Positions 34,038-47,290 of a DNA stretch of 64,000 bases are shown here, piece by piece; the stretch's first letter is position 1; each line of letters starts with the position of its first letter. The notes beneath the pieces are model-generated. The model was not told where the DNA came from, searched no databases, and saw only the letters and a program-made list of their open reading frames with translations. This stretch comes from Luteimonas sp. BLCC-B24 (GTDB taxonomy: Bacteria > Pseudomonadota > Gammaproteobacteria > Xanthomonadales > Xanthomonadaceae): positions 62,001-126,000 of the forward strand of contig NZ_JAQQGN010000008.1 of NCBI RefSeq assembly GCF_028550595.1. Reading direction: 5' to 3'. A program made the translations under genes and the position numbers.

Positions 34038-35579
34038 TCAGCGGGCAGCGGCGTCCGGCACGGTCACCGCGCGGTACTGGGTGGCACCGCCACGGCCGCG
34101 CACCAGCAGCATCACCGTGTCGCCCGGCTGGATATCCCGCAGCGCCCGATCCAGTGCCGCCGCGCTGCCGACCGGCGTGCGACCCACCCGCAGGATCACG
34201 TCGCCCTGGACGATGCCCGCGCTCGCGGCCGGGCCGCGTCCGACGTTGCCGACCAGCACCCCTTCGTCGCTGCCGAGGCCGAACTGCCGGCGCTGGGCGG
34301 CATCGAGATCACGGCCGACCAGTCCCAGCGCGTTGCTGGCGCCGGCCGCCGCATCGGTCTGCGGCCGGTTCGTGCCGGTCGAGGCGACGCTGCCGCTGTC
34401 GAGCGCGGTCAGGGTCACGTCGTAGTCGCGCGTACGGCCTTCACGGAACACCTGCAGCTTGACCCGGGTGCCCGGCGCCTTGCCGCCGACCAGCGGCGGG
34501 AGTTCGCTCGAACTGTTGATCTGGGTGCCGTCGACGCTGCGGATCACGTCGCCCGGCTCGATGCCCGCCCGCTGCGCCGGGCTGCCCGGCAGCACTTCCT
34601 GCACCAGCGCGCCCCGGGTGTCGGGCAGGCGGAAGCCGGCGACGGCCTCCGGCGTGACGTTCGAGACCTGCACGCCCAGCGAGCCGCGCTGCACGCTCCC
34701 GGTCTTCTTGATCTGCTCGGCGACGTTCGCGGCGAGATCGATCGGAATCGCGAAGCTCACGCCCATGTAGCCGCCGGAGTTGCTGAAGATCTGGGAGTTG
34801 ATGCCGATCACCTCACCCGACACGTTCAGCAGCGGCCCACCCGAGTTGCCCCGGTTGATCGGCACGTCGGTCTGGATGAACGGCACGTAGCGCTGGTTCG
34901 CGTACTGGTTGGAGCGCTGCACCGCACTGACGATGCCGGCCGTGACCGACTGTTCGAAGCCGAACGGCGAACCGATCGCGACCGCCCACTGGCCGGGCTT
35001 GACCGCGCCCGAGTCGCCGTAGCGCAGCATCGGCAGGCCGGTGGCCTCGATCTTCAGCACGGCGACATCGGATTCGGCGTCACTGCCGACCACGGTCGCG
35101 GTGAATTCGCGGCGATCGGACAGGCGCACCTTGACCTCGTCGGCGCCGTCGATGACGTGATGGTTGGTCAGCAGGTAGCCATCGGCGGAGATGATGAACC
35201 CGGTGCCCATGCCGCGCCCGCGCGGCGCATTGTCCGGAACGCCCTGACCGCCCGGGAACTCGAATCCCGGGCCGAAGAACCGGCGGAAGATCTCGGGAAT
35301 CTGCGCATCGTCCGGCATCTGCTGGCCGCGGCCCTGGCGCGCGCCCATGGTCGTCTCGATGCTGACCACGGCCGGCCCCACACGTTCGACCAGACGGGTG
35401 AAGTCGGGCAGCCCGCTGACCAGCGGCGCCTGCGGCGTCGACGAGACGGTGGTCGCGCTGTCGGCCTGCGTGGCCTGGGCCGACTGCGCCGTGGCGGCCG
35501 GCAACACGAACGCGGTGGTCGCGGCCGACAGCACCGCAACCAGGGACACCGCGAGCAGGGATTTCTTCATCGACGTCAT
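34038..35579 (-). CDS. mucD: Periplasmic serine protease DegP/MucD
   Basis: A 513-aa HtrA-family protease/chaperone. The signal peptide is at residues 1 to about 35 (MTSMKKSLLAVSLVAVLSA...). The catalytic triad is H141 (NHHV), D171 (ESDVAV) and S246 (RGNSGGPL), followed by two PDZ domains (about 300-390 and 420-510). It degrades misfolded envelope proteins and, by position behind rpoE and rseA, belongs to the sigma-E response, as MucD does in pseudomonads and xanthomonads. The ATG at 35579 is used; 35570 (MKKSLL) is equally good as a signal-peptide start, and a GTG at 35588 exists. Confidence 0.95.
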   Translation of the reverse strand: MTSMKKSLLAVSLVAVLSAATTAFVLPAATAQSAQATQADSATTVSSTPQAPLVSGLPDFTRLVERVGPAVVSIETTMGARQGRGQQMPDDAQIPEIFRRFFGPGFEFPGGQGVPDNAPRGRGMGTGFIISADGYLLTNHHVIDGADEVKVRLSDRREFTATVVGSDAESDVAVLKIEATGLPMLRYGDSGAVKPGQWAVAIGSPFGFEQSVTAGIVSAVQRSNQYANQRYVPFIQTDVPINRGNSGGPLLNVSGEVIGINSQIFSNSGGYMGVSFAIPIDLAANVAEQIKKTGSVQRGSLGVQVSNVTPEAVAGFRLPDTRGALVQEVLPGSPAQRAGIEPGDVIRSVDGTQINSSSELPPLVGGKAPGTRVKLQVFREGRTRDYDVTLTALDSGSVASTGTNRPQTDAAAGASNALGLVGRDLDAAQRRQFGLGSDEGVLVGNVGRGPAASAGIVQGDVILRVGRTPVGSAAALDRALRDIQPGDTVMLLVRGRGGATQYRAVTVPDAAAR

Positions 35580-35667
35580 GAGCAACACTCGAAGTCAGTA
35601 AACGGGATGGATCGGGGACGGTGACCGGCGACGCGAGCCGCAGGACCCGCGGACATCATCGCGACGC

Positions 35668-36579
35668 TCAGGGCTGCACGCGCGCCGCCGGGCCCGCCGC
35701 GGTATCGCCCGGATCGACCGGAAACCTCGGCAGCACGGTGCTGTCGGGCGCGCGCTCGCTCCACGAGGGCTCCGGGAATGTTTCGCCGTAGCGGACCGAA
35801 AAACTGCTGTCGGCCGAGAGCATCGACGCGCGCGGCCACGGCCGCGCAACGCCGTCCACCGCCGGCAGGCCCGACGACGCCGGCGCAGACGCCAGCGTCG
35901 CCGCTGCATCGACGAGGACGGACGCGCCCGATGCCATCTGCGGAGATGCCGCCGCGACCTGCGACACGGTCTGCGGCCGCGTCACCGCCTGCCGCGCATT
36001 CGCCTCGCGCTCGGCCGTCGCACGACGCGGGCGCTCCGCTGCCGCCAGCGCCACGCCGGCGACCGCGAGGCCGGCTTCGGGCGCTGCGGCCGCCAGTGCG
36101 CTGGCGTCGGCACTGGCGTCCGAAACGGGCGCGTCCACCCCGACCGCAGCGAACGCCGGTGCCGGACGCGGATCGCCGTCGCCTTCGAGCGTACCGGGGC
36201 GCGTGACGAACAACGCCACGAGCGCGACCGATGCCGCGAGCGCGGCGCCGCCGCCCCACTGCAGCAGCCGGGGACGGCGCACGGGCGTCGCTGGCGCCAC
36301 GGTCACGCCATCCTCGGCGATACCGCGGGCGATGCGCTCGGCGAAGTCTGCAGGCAGCAGGGAGACCTGGCGCCCGCGCAGCACGTCACCGCAGACCTGC
36401 CAGCGCTCGAAGCAGCCGGACAGTTCCGCATCGTGCTGCAGCCGGCGCCGCAGGAACCGCGCCTGATCCTGCGGCAGCTCGCCGTCGAGCATCGCCGAGA
36501 GTTGCTGGCGGTGGTACAGCTCGAGCTTGTCCGGATCGGGGCCGAGCTGGAGTGTGTCGAGTTCGTCGGCAGGGCTCAT
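35668..36579 (-). CDS. rseA: Anti-sigma-E factor RseA
   Basis: A 303-aa inner-membrane anti-sigma factor. The N-terminal cytoplasmic RseA/MucA domain (LYHRQQLSAMLDGELPQDQARFLRRRL, residues 21-47) would hold RpoE; a single helix lies at about 107-127 (WGGGAALAASVALVALFVT); the periplasmic half is long, Ala/Ser-rich and low in complexity. There is no rseB gene, so sensing in the periplasm probably differs from E. coli. The ATG overlaps the rpoE stop (ATGA). Confidence 0.9.
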   Translation of the reverse strand: MSPADELDTLQLGPDPDKLELYHRQQLSAMLDGELPQDQARFLRRRLQHDAELSGCFERWQVCGDVLRGRQVSLLPADFAERIARGIAEDGVTVAPATPVRRPRLLQWGGGAALAASVALVALFVTRPGTLEGDGDPRPAPAFAAVGVDAPVSDASADASALAAAAPEAGLAVAGVALAAAERPRRATAEREANARQAVTRPQTVSQVAAASPQMASGASVLVDAAATLASAPASSGLPAVDGVARPWPRASMLSADSSFSVRYGETFPEPSWSERAPDSTVLPRFPVDPGDTAAGPAARVQP

Positions 36580-37202
36580 CGGGTCACGCGCTCCACAAGT
36601 CGTTCGTTGTCCATCAGGGGCCTGAGTTCGCGGTCGATCGCATCGCGTGCGCGGAAAATCCGCGATCGCACGGTGCCGATCGGGCAGCCCATGCGCTCGG
36701 CGATCTCCTCGTAACTGAGGCCGTCGACCTCGCGGAGATTGATCGCCACGCGCAGCTCCTCCGGCAGGGCTTCGACCGCGCGAACCACCGTTTGTTCCAG
36801 CTGCTGACGCATCAGCTCGCGTTCCGGCGTGTCGCTGTCGCGCAGGCGGATGCCGCTGTCGAACTGCCCGGCGTCATCGATGTCGATGTCGTCGGTCGGC
36901 GGACGGCGGTTGTGCGCCACCAGGTGGTTCTTCGCGGTGTTGACCGCGATGCGGTGCAGCCAGGTGTAGAACTGCGCATCGCCGCGGAAGTTCCCGATCG
37001 CCCGGTACGCCCGGATGAAGGTCTCCTGCGCGACATCCTGCACTTCGCTCCAGTCCGCGACGTAGCGCCCGATCAGCGCGGCGATGCGGTGCTGGTATTT
37101 GCGCACCAGCAGATCGAACGCCGCCACGTCACCGCGCTGCACGCGTCTGACCAGTTCCTCGTCCAGAGTCAGGCACTCCTGGCTGTCGTGTTCCTCGGCC
37201 AT
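36576..37202 (-). CDS. rpoE: RNA polymerase sigma-E factor
   Basis: A 208-aa ECF sigma factor (RpoE/AlgU). Region 2 spans about residues 20-90 (FDLLVRKYQHRIAALIGRY, AQETFIRAYRAIGNFRGDAQFYTWLHRIAVN) and region 4 about 135-190 (LPEELRVAINLREVDGLSYEEIAERMGCPIGTVRSRIFRARDAI). It directs transcription of envelope-stress genes. It heads an operon with rseA and mucD, and a sigma-E-like promoter at 37241-37271 indicates autoregulation. Confidence 0.96.
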   Translation of the reverse strand: MAEEHDSQECLTLDEELVRRVQRGDVAAFDLLVRKYQHRIAALIGRYVADWSEVQDVAQETFIRAYRAIGNFRGDAQFYTWLHRIAVNTAKNHLVAHNRRPPTDDIDIDDAGQFDSGIRLRDSDTPERELMRQQLEQTVVRAVEALPEELRVAINLREVDGLSYEEIAERMGCPIGTVRSRIFRARDAIDRELRPLMDNERLVERVTR

Positions 37203-37240
37203 CGAGCCGGATCTCCTTCAGGGCCCGGCCTGGCACGGGC

Positions 37241-37271
37241 ATTAGGACAGGCGTGTCGCGCGAAAAGTTCC
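37241..37271 (-). promoter_or_regulatory. Sigma-E-type promoter of rpoE
   Basis: On the minus strand GGAACTT (37271-37265), a spacer of 17 bases and TCCTAAT (37247-37241) sit 40-70 bases before the rpoE ATG. GGAACTT is the consensus -35 of RpoE/AlgU promoters; the -10 is a looser match. Confidence 0.7.
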
Positions 37272-37460
37272 GTCACGACCGGTGTGGCATCGTCGCCACG
37301 CCGTGATGCATTCCTTGGGGCGAGGCCTGCGTGCTGCAAGCAGGCCGTCCGGCCTCGGCCCGGTCCGGACTCAAACAGCGTTTTGAAGCGCTGATTTGAC
37401 GGCGCCGAAGCAACCTCGGGATCATAGGCACATTCCCCATACCCTAACGGATGGTGCCGT

Positions 37461-39542
37461 ATGTTCGCAGGCCTCGACGGGCTCCGCTTCAGTCACTGGC
37501 AAGCCGAGCCCCGCGACGACGGCGTGCTGGTGCTGTCGTTCGATCGCGCAGGCGAGTCGGTCAACACCTTCGCCCAGGACGTGCTGATCGAACTCGACGC
37601 ACTGCTCGAGCGCCTCGCGCTGGACCCGCCGACGGCATTGGTGATCCGCTCGGCGAAAGAAAAAGGCTTCATCGCCGGCGCCGACATCCGCGAGTTCCAG
37701 GAGTTCGACGCCAAGGGCACGATCGGCGATTCGATCCGTCGCGGACAGATGGCATTCCAGCGGCTGGCCGAGCTTCCGTGTCCCACGGTCGCCGCGATCC
37801 ACGGCTTCTGCATGGGCGGCGGCACCGAGATCGCACTGGCTTGCGACTACCGGGTGGCGAGCAACGATCCGTCGACGAAGATCGGCCTGCCCGAAGTCAA
37901 ACTCGGGATCTATCCAGGCTGGGGTGGCAGCGTCCGTCTGCCGCGCCTCGTCGGTGCGCCGGCGGCGTTCGACATGATGCTCACCGGTCGCGCACTGTCG
38001 GCCAAGGCTGCGCGCGGAATCGGGCTCGTGGACAAGGTGGTCGAGCCGGCGCTCGTGGTCGACACGGCGATCGCGCTGGCGCGCCGCGGCACCACGCGGC
38101 CGTTCAAGCAGCGCGCCCTCGCCTGGGCGACGAACACCTGGCCGGCGCGCCAGGCGCTGGCGCCGGTGCTGCTCAAGCAGGTGGCGCGCAAGGCGAGGAA
38201 GGCGCATTACCCCGCGCCCTACGCGATGGTCGAGACCTGGAAGCGGGCCTCCGGCGATACCCGCGCGCTGCTGGCGGCGGAGCGCAAGGCGGTGGTCAAG
38301 CTCGCCGGCACGCCGACCGCACGCAATCTCACCCGCGTCTATTTCCTGATGGAGCGGCTCAAGGGACTGGCCGGAAAATCCGCGGGCCAGCTGGCGCCCA
38401 TCCAGCGCGTGCACGTGGTCGGCGCCGGCGTGATGGGCGGCGACATCGCGGCCTGGGCGGCGTACAAGGGGCTCGACGTCACCCTGCAGGACCGCGAGCA
38501 GACCTTCATCGACAAGGCCCAGGCCCGCGCCGCCACCCTGTTCGAGAAGAAGGTCAAGGATGCCGCCAAGCGTCCGGCCGTGGCGGCGCGTCTGCGTTCG
38601 GATCTGGCCGGCGACGGCGTCGCGGACGCGGACCTGGTGATCGAGGCGATCATCGAGCGCGCCGATGCCAAGCGGGACCTCTACGCGTCGATCGAACCGC
38701 GGCTCAAGCCCGACGCCCTGCTGACGACCAACACCTCGTCGATCCCGCTCGACGAGCTGCGCGCGCACGTGCAGCGTTCGGCCCACTTCGCCGGGCTGCA
38801 CTACTTCAACCCGGTCGCGTCGATGCCGCTGGTGGAAATCGTCCACCACGACGGCGTCTCCGACGAGACCGCGCGCCGGCTCGCCGCGTTCTGCAAGGCG
38901 ATCGACAAGCTGCCGGTGCCGGTGGCGGGCACGCCGGGCTTCCTCGTCAACCGCTTGCTGTTTCCATACATGCTCGAAGCCGCCACCGCCTATGCCGAAG
39001 GCATCCCGGGCGCGGCGATCGACCGCGCCGCGGTCAACTTCGGCATGCCCATGGGGCCGATCGAATTGATCGACACCGTGGGCCTGGACATCGCGTCCGG
39101 CGTCGGTCAGGAACTCGCCCCGTTCCTCGGCCTGCAGATTCCGGCATCGCTGGCGACGCCACCCGAGGCCGGCAAGCGCGGCAAGAAGGACGGCCAGGGC
39201 CTGTACACGTGGCAGGACGGCAAGGCGGTCAAGCCCGAGGTGCCGAAGGATTACCGCGCGCCGGATGATCTCGAAGACCGCCTGGTGCTGCCGCTGCTCA
39301 ACGAGGCCGTGGCCGCGCTGCACGACGGCGTGGTGGCCGACGCGGATCTGCTCGACGCGGGCGTGATCTTCGGCACCGGCTTCGCGCCGTTCCGGGGCGG
39401 TCCGATCCAGTACATCCGCGATACCGGTGTCGACGTCGTGCTGGAACGTCTGCGTGCGCTGCAGACGCGCCACGGCGAGCGTTTCGCACCGCGCCCGGGC
39501 TGGGACTCGCCGGCACTGCGTACCGAGGCTGCGCCGCGCTGA
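37461..39542 (+). CDS. fadJ: FadJ/FadB-type enoyl-CoA hydratase/3-hydroxyacyl-CoA dehydrogenase
   Basis: A 693-aa bifunctional enzyme of fatty-acid beta-oxidation. The N-terminal crotonase domain has the oxyanion segment KGFIAGADI and the two catalytic glutamates, in GGGTEIALACDYRVAS and LPEVKLGIYPGWGG. The middle Rossmann domain begins VHVVGAGVMGGDIAAWAA (near residue 316) and binds NAD; the dehydrogenase signature HYFNPVASMPLVEIV and a C-terminal half (PFLVNR-type, FGMPMGPIELIDTVGLD) follow. A thiolase partner is not adjacent. The gene converges with a TetR regulator that could be its controller, though no shared operator is visible upstream of this gene. Confidence 0.93.
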   Translation: MFAGLDGLRFSHWQAEPRDDGVLVLSFDRAGESVNTFAQDVLIELDALLERLALDPPTALVIRSAKEKGFIAGADIREFQEFDAKGTIGDSIRRGQMAFQRLAELPCPTVAAIHGFCMGGGTEIALACDYRVASNDPSTKIGLPEVKLGIYPGWGGSVRLPRLVGAPAAFDMMLTGRALSAKAARGIGLVDKVVEPALVVDTAIALARRGTTRPFKQRALAWATNTWPARQALAPVLLKQVARKARKAHYPAPYAMVETWKRASGDTRALLAAERKAVVKLAGTPTARNLTRVYFLMERLKGLAGKSAGQLAPIQRVHVVGAGVMGGDIAAWAAYKGLDVTLQDREQTFIDKAQARAATLFEKKVKDAAKRPAVAARLRSDLAGDGVADADLVIEAIIERADAKRDLYASIEPRLKPDALLTTNTSSIPLDELRAHVQRSAHFAGLHYFNPVASMPLVEIVHHDGVSDETARRLAAFCKAIDKLPVPVAGTPGFLVNRLLFPYMLEAATAYAEGIPGAAIDRAAVNFGMPMGPIELIDTVGLDIASGVGQELAPFLGLQIPASLATPPEAGKRGKKDGQGLYTWQDGKAVKPEVPKDYRAPDDLEDRLVLPLLNEAVAALHDGVVADADLLDAGVIFGTGFAPFRGGPIQYIRDTGVDVVLERLRALQTRHGERFAPRPGWDSPALRTEAAPR

Positions 39543-39605
39543 CCTGCGGGCGCCGGGACTGCGCAGCCACGGCGCTCGATCAGACGCGCGCGGCGCGGTC
39601 CGCGT

Positions 39606-40187
39606 TCACTCCGGCGATCCGGTCCTGGCCGCAACCGCGGCGGCGCGCTCGCCCAGCGCCTGCATGAGCCGGTCGCGCTCGCCGTCATCGAGATCGAGCA
39701 TCTCGAACGTGTCGCGGAAGAACAGGCCGTCGAGCGCCAACGTCACCAGCAGGCCCTCGATGAAGTCGGGGCCCAGCTGGCGCAGGCGCTCGGTGTGCGC
39801 ATGGGCCCGCGCACGCGGCTGCTCGAGCAGATCGGGCGTATTGACGGCTGCGGCGATGAACGAGCGCGTGGTACCCGGCTGCTCGCGCTTGGCTGCCAGT
39901 TCCCCGCGTTGCGCGTGGACGAACGCCTGCAGATAGCCGCCCGGCGTGGCCGGGAACTGCGCCGTCGCGAGATCGAGGTCACGCTGGTGCTCGGCCATGT
40001 GGTGCTCGACGACGGCGCGCAGCAGCTGGTCCTTGCTGGCGAAGTGGTAGAGCAGCCCGCCTTTGCTGACGCCGGCGTCGGCGGCCACCGCATCGAGCGT
40101 GAGATTCGCCGCCCCGACCCGATCGGCCACGGCGAGCGCGGCGTCGAGGATGCGCGTGCGGGCATCGCTGCGAGGCTTGCGGATCAT
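39606..40187 (-). CDS. TetR family regulator
   Basis: A 193-aa repressor-type protein. The helix-turn-helix region is at about residues 10-55 (TRILDAALAVADRVGAANLTLDAVAADAGVSKGGLLYHFASKDQLL); the C-terminal part resembles the TetR_C family with LLVTLALDGLFFRDTF. The ATG at 40187 starts right before the first helix. It is divergent from a small acidic ORF, with a perfect palindrome ACCGTC-CA-GACGGT between them, and converges on the fadJ-like gene. Control of itself and of the divergent ORF is likely; control of fadJ is a guess by proximity. Confidence 0.9.
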   Translation of the reverse strand: MIRKPRSDARTRILDAALAVADRVGAANLTLDAVAADAGVSKGGLLYHFASKDQLLRAVVEHHMAEHQRDLDLATAQFPATPGGYLQAFVHAQRGELAAKREQPGTTRSFIAAAVNTPDLLEQPRARAHAHTERLRQLGPDFIEGLLVTLALDGLFFRDTFEMLDLDDGERDRLMQALGERAAAVAARTGSPE

Positions 40188-40226
40188 GGGAAGCCGAGGA
40201 CGTTGACGGTGGGAGGCCGATTCTAG

Positions 40227-40245
40227 ACTATACCGTCCAGACGGT
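40227..40245. promoter_or_regulatory. TetR operator and promoter
   Basis: ACCGTC-CA-GACGGT (40232-40245) is a perfect 6-bp-arm palindrome abutting TATAGT, a -10 element on the minus strand (40232-40227). It lies between the divergent starts at 40187 and 40270. Confidence 0.65.
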
Positions 40246-40269
40246 TCATTCAGGTCCGAGGAGGCGAGC

Positions 40270-40533
40270 GTGGGCGGCGTGCACAATGAATCAGACGGTG
40301 CGGACGTGGGCGGCACGTCGGGCGCCTCGGACGCCTATGCGGCACTGGGGTGGATCGAGGAATTCTCGGAACTCGCGCGGCTGGCGATCGACGAGGAAGA
40401 CGACGAAGCGCTCCGCCGCCGCTACGAGGACGAACTGCTGCGGCGCGCGAGCTACCTGCGCGCGGCCGGCCTGTTCGACGTGGTCGAAATCCGGCATCCC
40501 GGCCTGCGGGCGATGTTCGCCGATACGCGATGA
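40270..40533 (+). CDS. Small acidic hypothetical protein
   Basis: An 87-aa protein that I do not recognise. It begins with GTG five bases after a strong GAGGAGG (40258-40264). Codon third positions are strongly G/C, as in neighbouring real genes, which supports coding. The first 25 residues are Gly/Ser/Asp-rich; the rest is predicted helical and charged (IEEFSELARLAIDEEDDEALRRRYEDELLRRA). There is no signal peptide or membrane segment. It shares a promoter/operator region with the divergent TetR gene and converges on pilZ. Confidence 0.65.
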   Translation: MGGVHNESDGADVGGTSGASDAYAALGWIEEFSELARLAIDEEDDEALRRRYEDELLRRASYLRAAGLFDVVEIRHPGLRAMFADTR

Positions 40534-40551
40534 GGGTCGCGCGCCCGACCG

Positions 40552-40911
40552 TCACATCGTGTGGGTCGGCTTCTCGGAGTTCAGGGTGCCGGCGAGCAGG
40601 GTCTCGATCCGGCCCTTGAGCGCGTCGCCTTCGGGTGTGTCGGCGAACTGCACGCCGACACCGGCGGTGCGATTGCCCTGGGCGCCGGCCGGCGTCACCC
40701 AGACCACCTTGCCGGCGGTCGGCAGGCGATCGGACGATTCGGGCAGCGTCAGCAGCAGGAACACCTCGTCGCCGAGGAAATAACGCTTCGGTGTGGGCAC
40801 GAAGATGCCGCCGTGCTTGAGATAGGACATGTAGGCGTTGTACAGCGCCGCCTTGTCCTTGACCGCCAACGACAGGATGCCCTGCCGCGCGCCTGCTCCG
40901 GTTGCACTCAT
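40552..40911 (-). CDS. pilZ: PilZ-domain protein for type IV pili
   Basis: A 119-aa PilZ-fold protein (GILSLAVKDKAALYNAYMSYLKHGGIFVPTPKRYFLGDEVFLLLTLP). It lacks the RxxxR and D/NxSxxG motifs needed for c-di-GMP binding, like the founding PilZ of Pseudomonas and its Xanthomonas counterpart. Those act in type IV pilus assembly, together with PilB and an EAL protein in Xanthomonas. It is last in the mltG-tmk-holB-pilZ order found widely in gammaproteobacteria. Confidence 0.92.
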   Translation of the reverse strand: MSATGAGARQGILSLAVKDKAALYNAYMSYLKHGGIFVPTPKRYFLGDEVFLLLTLPESSDRLPTAGKVVWVTPAGAQGNRTAGVGVQFADTPEGDALKGRIETLLAGTLNSEKPTHTM

Positions 40912-40934
40912 TGCGTCATTCCCAGCGTGTGAAG

Positions 40935-43659
<2,725 letters not shown>

Positions 43660-43752
43660 GGGCGGCGGTGGCCGTCTGGGATCGCGACAGGGCCCGCAGG
43701 ATACCGTGGCGGCCGGGATGCGTCGCCAACGCGGCCTCGACGTCGCCCGGTA

Positions 43753-45105
43753 TCAGCCATCGACGCCCAGCGCACGCAGCGTGCCGCGGGCCTTGGCGCG
43801 GGTCTCGTCGAGTTCGCGCTGCGGATCGGAGTCGGCGACGATGCCGGCGCCGGTGCGGAAACGCGCCTCGTGGCCCTCGACCTCGGCGCTGCGGATCAGG
43901 ATGTTGAGATCCAGATCGCCGTCGCGGTTCAGCCAGCCCATCGCACCGGTGTAGGCGCCACGGCCCTGCCCCTCGAGCTCGGCGATGATCTGCATGCAGC
44001 GCACCTTGGGGCAGCCGGTGATGGTGCCACCGGGAAACACGGCGGCGATGACCTCGCCCGGCGTGACACCGTCGCGCAGCCGACCGCGGACATTGCTGAC
44101 GATGTGGTGGACGTGGGCATAGCTCTCCACGCACATCAGCTCGTCGACCTCGACCGAACCCGGCGTGCAGACGCGCCCGAGGTCGTTGCGCTCCAGATCG
44201 ACCAGCATCACGTGCTCGGCGCGCTCCTTGGGATGCCCGACCAGCTCACCGATGCGCGCCGCGTCGTCGTCGCCGTCGAAGCGCGCACGGGTGCCGGCGA
44301 TCGGACGGGTCTCGACCACGTCGCCGCGGATGGATACGAGCCGTTCCGGCGACGCGCTGGCGACGGCCCAGCCATTACCCGCGAACAGGCCGGCGAACGG
44401 TGCCGGGTTGTGCTGGCGCAGCCGCGCGTACAGCGCCGCCGGATCCAGCGGCGCATCGAAACGTGCACGCCAGCCACGCGAGAGATTGGCCTGGAACACG
44501 TCGCCGGCCGCGAGATAGTCCAGCACCCGGCGCACGCCTTCGAGAAACCGTGTGTCGGGGTCTTCGTCGATCACCGACGGCGGCGTCCAGCCGGGCAGCG
44601 CGGCGCGGTCGGGCTCGGCGGCGTCGGCGAGCAGTTGCTCGAGCAGTGCTTCGTGATCGGCTTCCGCGACAGCGACGCACTCACCGCTGCCGTGGTCGCG
44701 CAGGATCGCTGCCGGACAGCGCCGCGCCACCGCGACCGGCAGGCCGCCCGGCGCGCCCGGCAGGTGCAGCACCGGTTCCACCTGGCCCGCGAGCTCGTAG
44801 CCCAGAAACAGCGCCCATCCGCCGCGGAACGGCCAGCGGGGCGCCTCGCGTTCGACACGTGCCGCCTGCCACGCGGCATCGAGCGCGGCGAGAAAGCCGC
44901 CCTCGACGACGTGCCCGTTCGCATCACGGGTCCGGCCGTCGGTGCCGAGCGCCAACTGCGCGCCGTCGGCTGCCAGCAGCAGATCCCAGCGCGCGTGCGC
45001 GGTGCCGTGGGCCACCGACTGCAGCAGCAGCGGATAGCGATCCGGCGCCGCGCGATGCAGCGCGAGCAGGTCGGTTTCGGCGGGCAGCGGACGGGTGATC
45101 AGCAC
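43753..45105 (-). CDS. pabB: Aminodeoxychorismate synthase component I
   Basis: A 450-aa chorismate-utilising enzyme for folate synthesis, making 4-amino-4-deoxychorismate. The C-terminal catalytic domain is clear: DVFQANLSRGW, SPERLVS, ERNDLGRVC, FPGGTITGCPK and GYTGAMGW-like (GAYTGAMGWLNRDGDLD). At the motif that reads PIKGT in E. coli PabB it has PIAGT (Ala270), as in anthranilate synthases. Length and neighbours still favour PabB over TrpE. The start is GTG at 45105. It lies 93 bases upstream of mltG. Confidence 0.88.
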   Translation of the reverse strand: MLITRPLPAETDLLALHRAAPDRYPLLLQSVAHGTAHARWDLLLAADGAQLALGTDGRTRDANGHVVEGGFLAALDAAWQAARVEREAPRWPFRGGWALFLGYELAGQVEPVLHLPGAPGGLPVAVARRCPAAILRDHGSGECVAVAEADHEALLEQLLADAAEPDRAALPGWTPPSVIDEDPDTRFLEGVRRVLDYLAAGDVFQANLSRGWRARFDAPLDPAALYARLRQHNPAPFAGLFAGNGWAVASASPERLVSIRGDVVETRPIAGTRARFDGDDDAARIGELVGHPKERAEHVMLVDLERNDLGRVCTPGSVEVDELMCVESYAHVHHIVSNVRGRLRDGVTPGEVIAAVFPGGTITGCPKVRCMQIIAELEGQGRGAYTGAMGWLNRDGDLDLNILIRSAEVEGHEARFRTGAGIVADSDPQRELDETRAKARGTLRALGVDG

Positions 45106-45170
45106 GGCGCGCGCCCCGGCATCGCGCCCCTGCGTACAGGTCGGAGGTGGACCTCGTGCATACGCGCGCC

Positions 45171-47069
<1,899 letters not shown>

Positions 47070-47290
47070 CGGCGGATTCTACCGGCTGGTGCGAACGGGC
47101 AGGACGGCGGACGTTCACCGCGCGGGCCACAGGAACGGCGGAACCGTCCCCGTCGATGGGCCGACGCGGCCTTCGCACCGCATGCGGGCCTCCCCGCGCG
47201 GAACCGCAGGTGCCAGGCGGCACCGTGCGGCGGCTTCGACGCGGTCGACGCGACGGTTCGCACCGCACCGGGCGGTGCGATGCGAACGGA

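Noticed and set aside
43753-45105. Anthranilate synthase component I (TrpE)
   Set aside because: PIAGT fits TrpE, but the length of 450 aa, the N-terminal region and the mltG-tmk-holB context fit PabB better.
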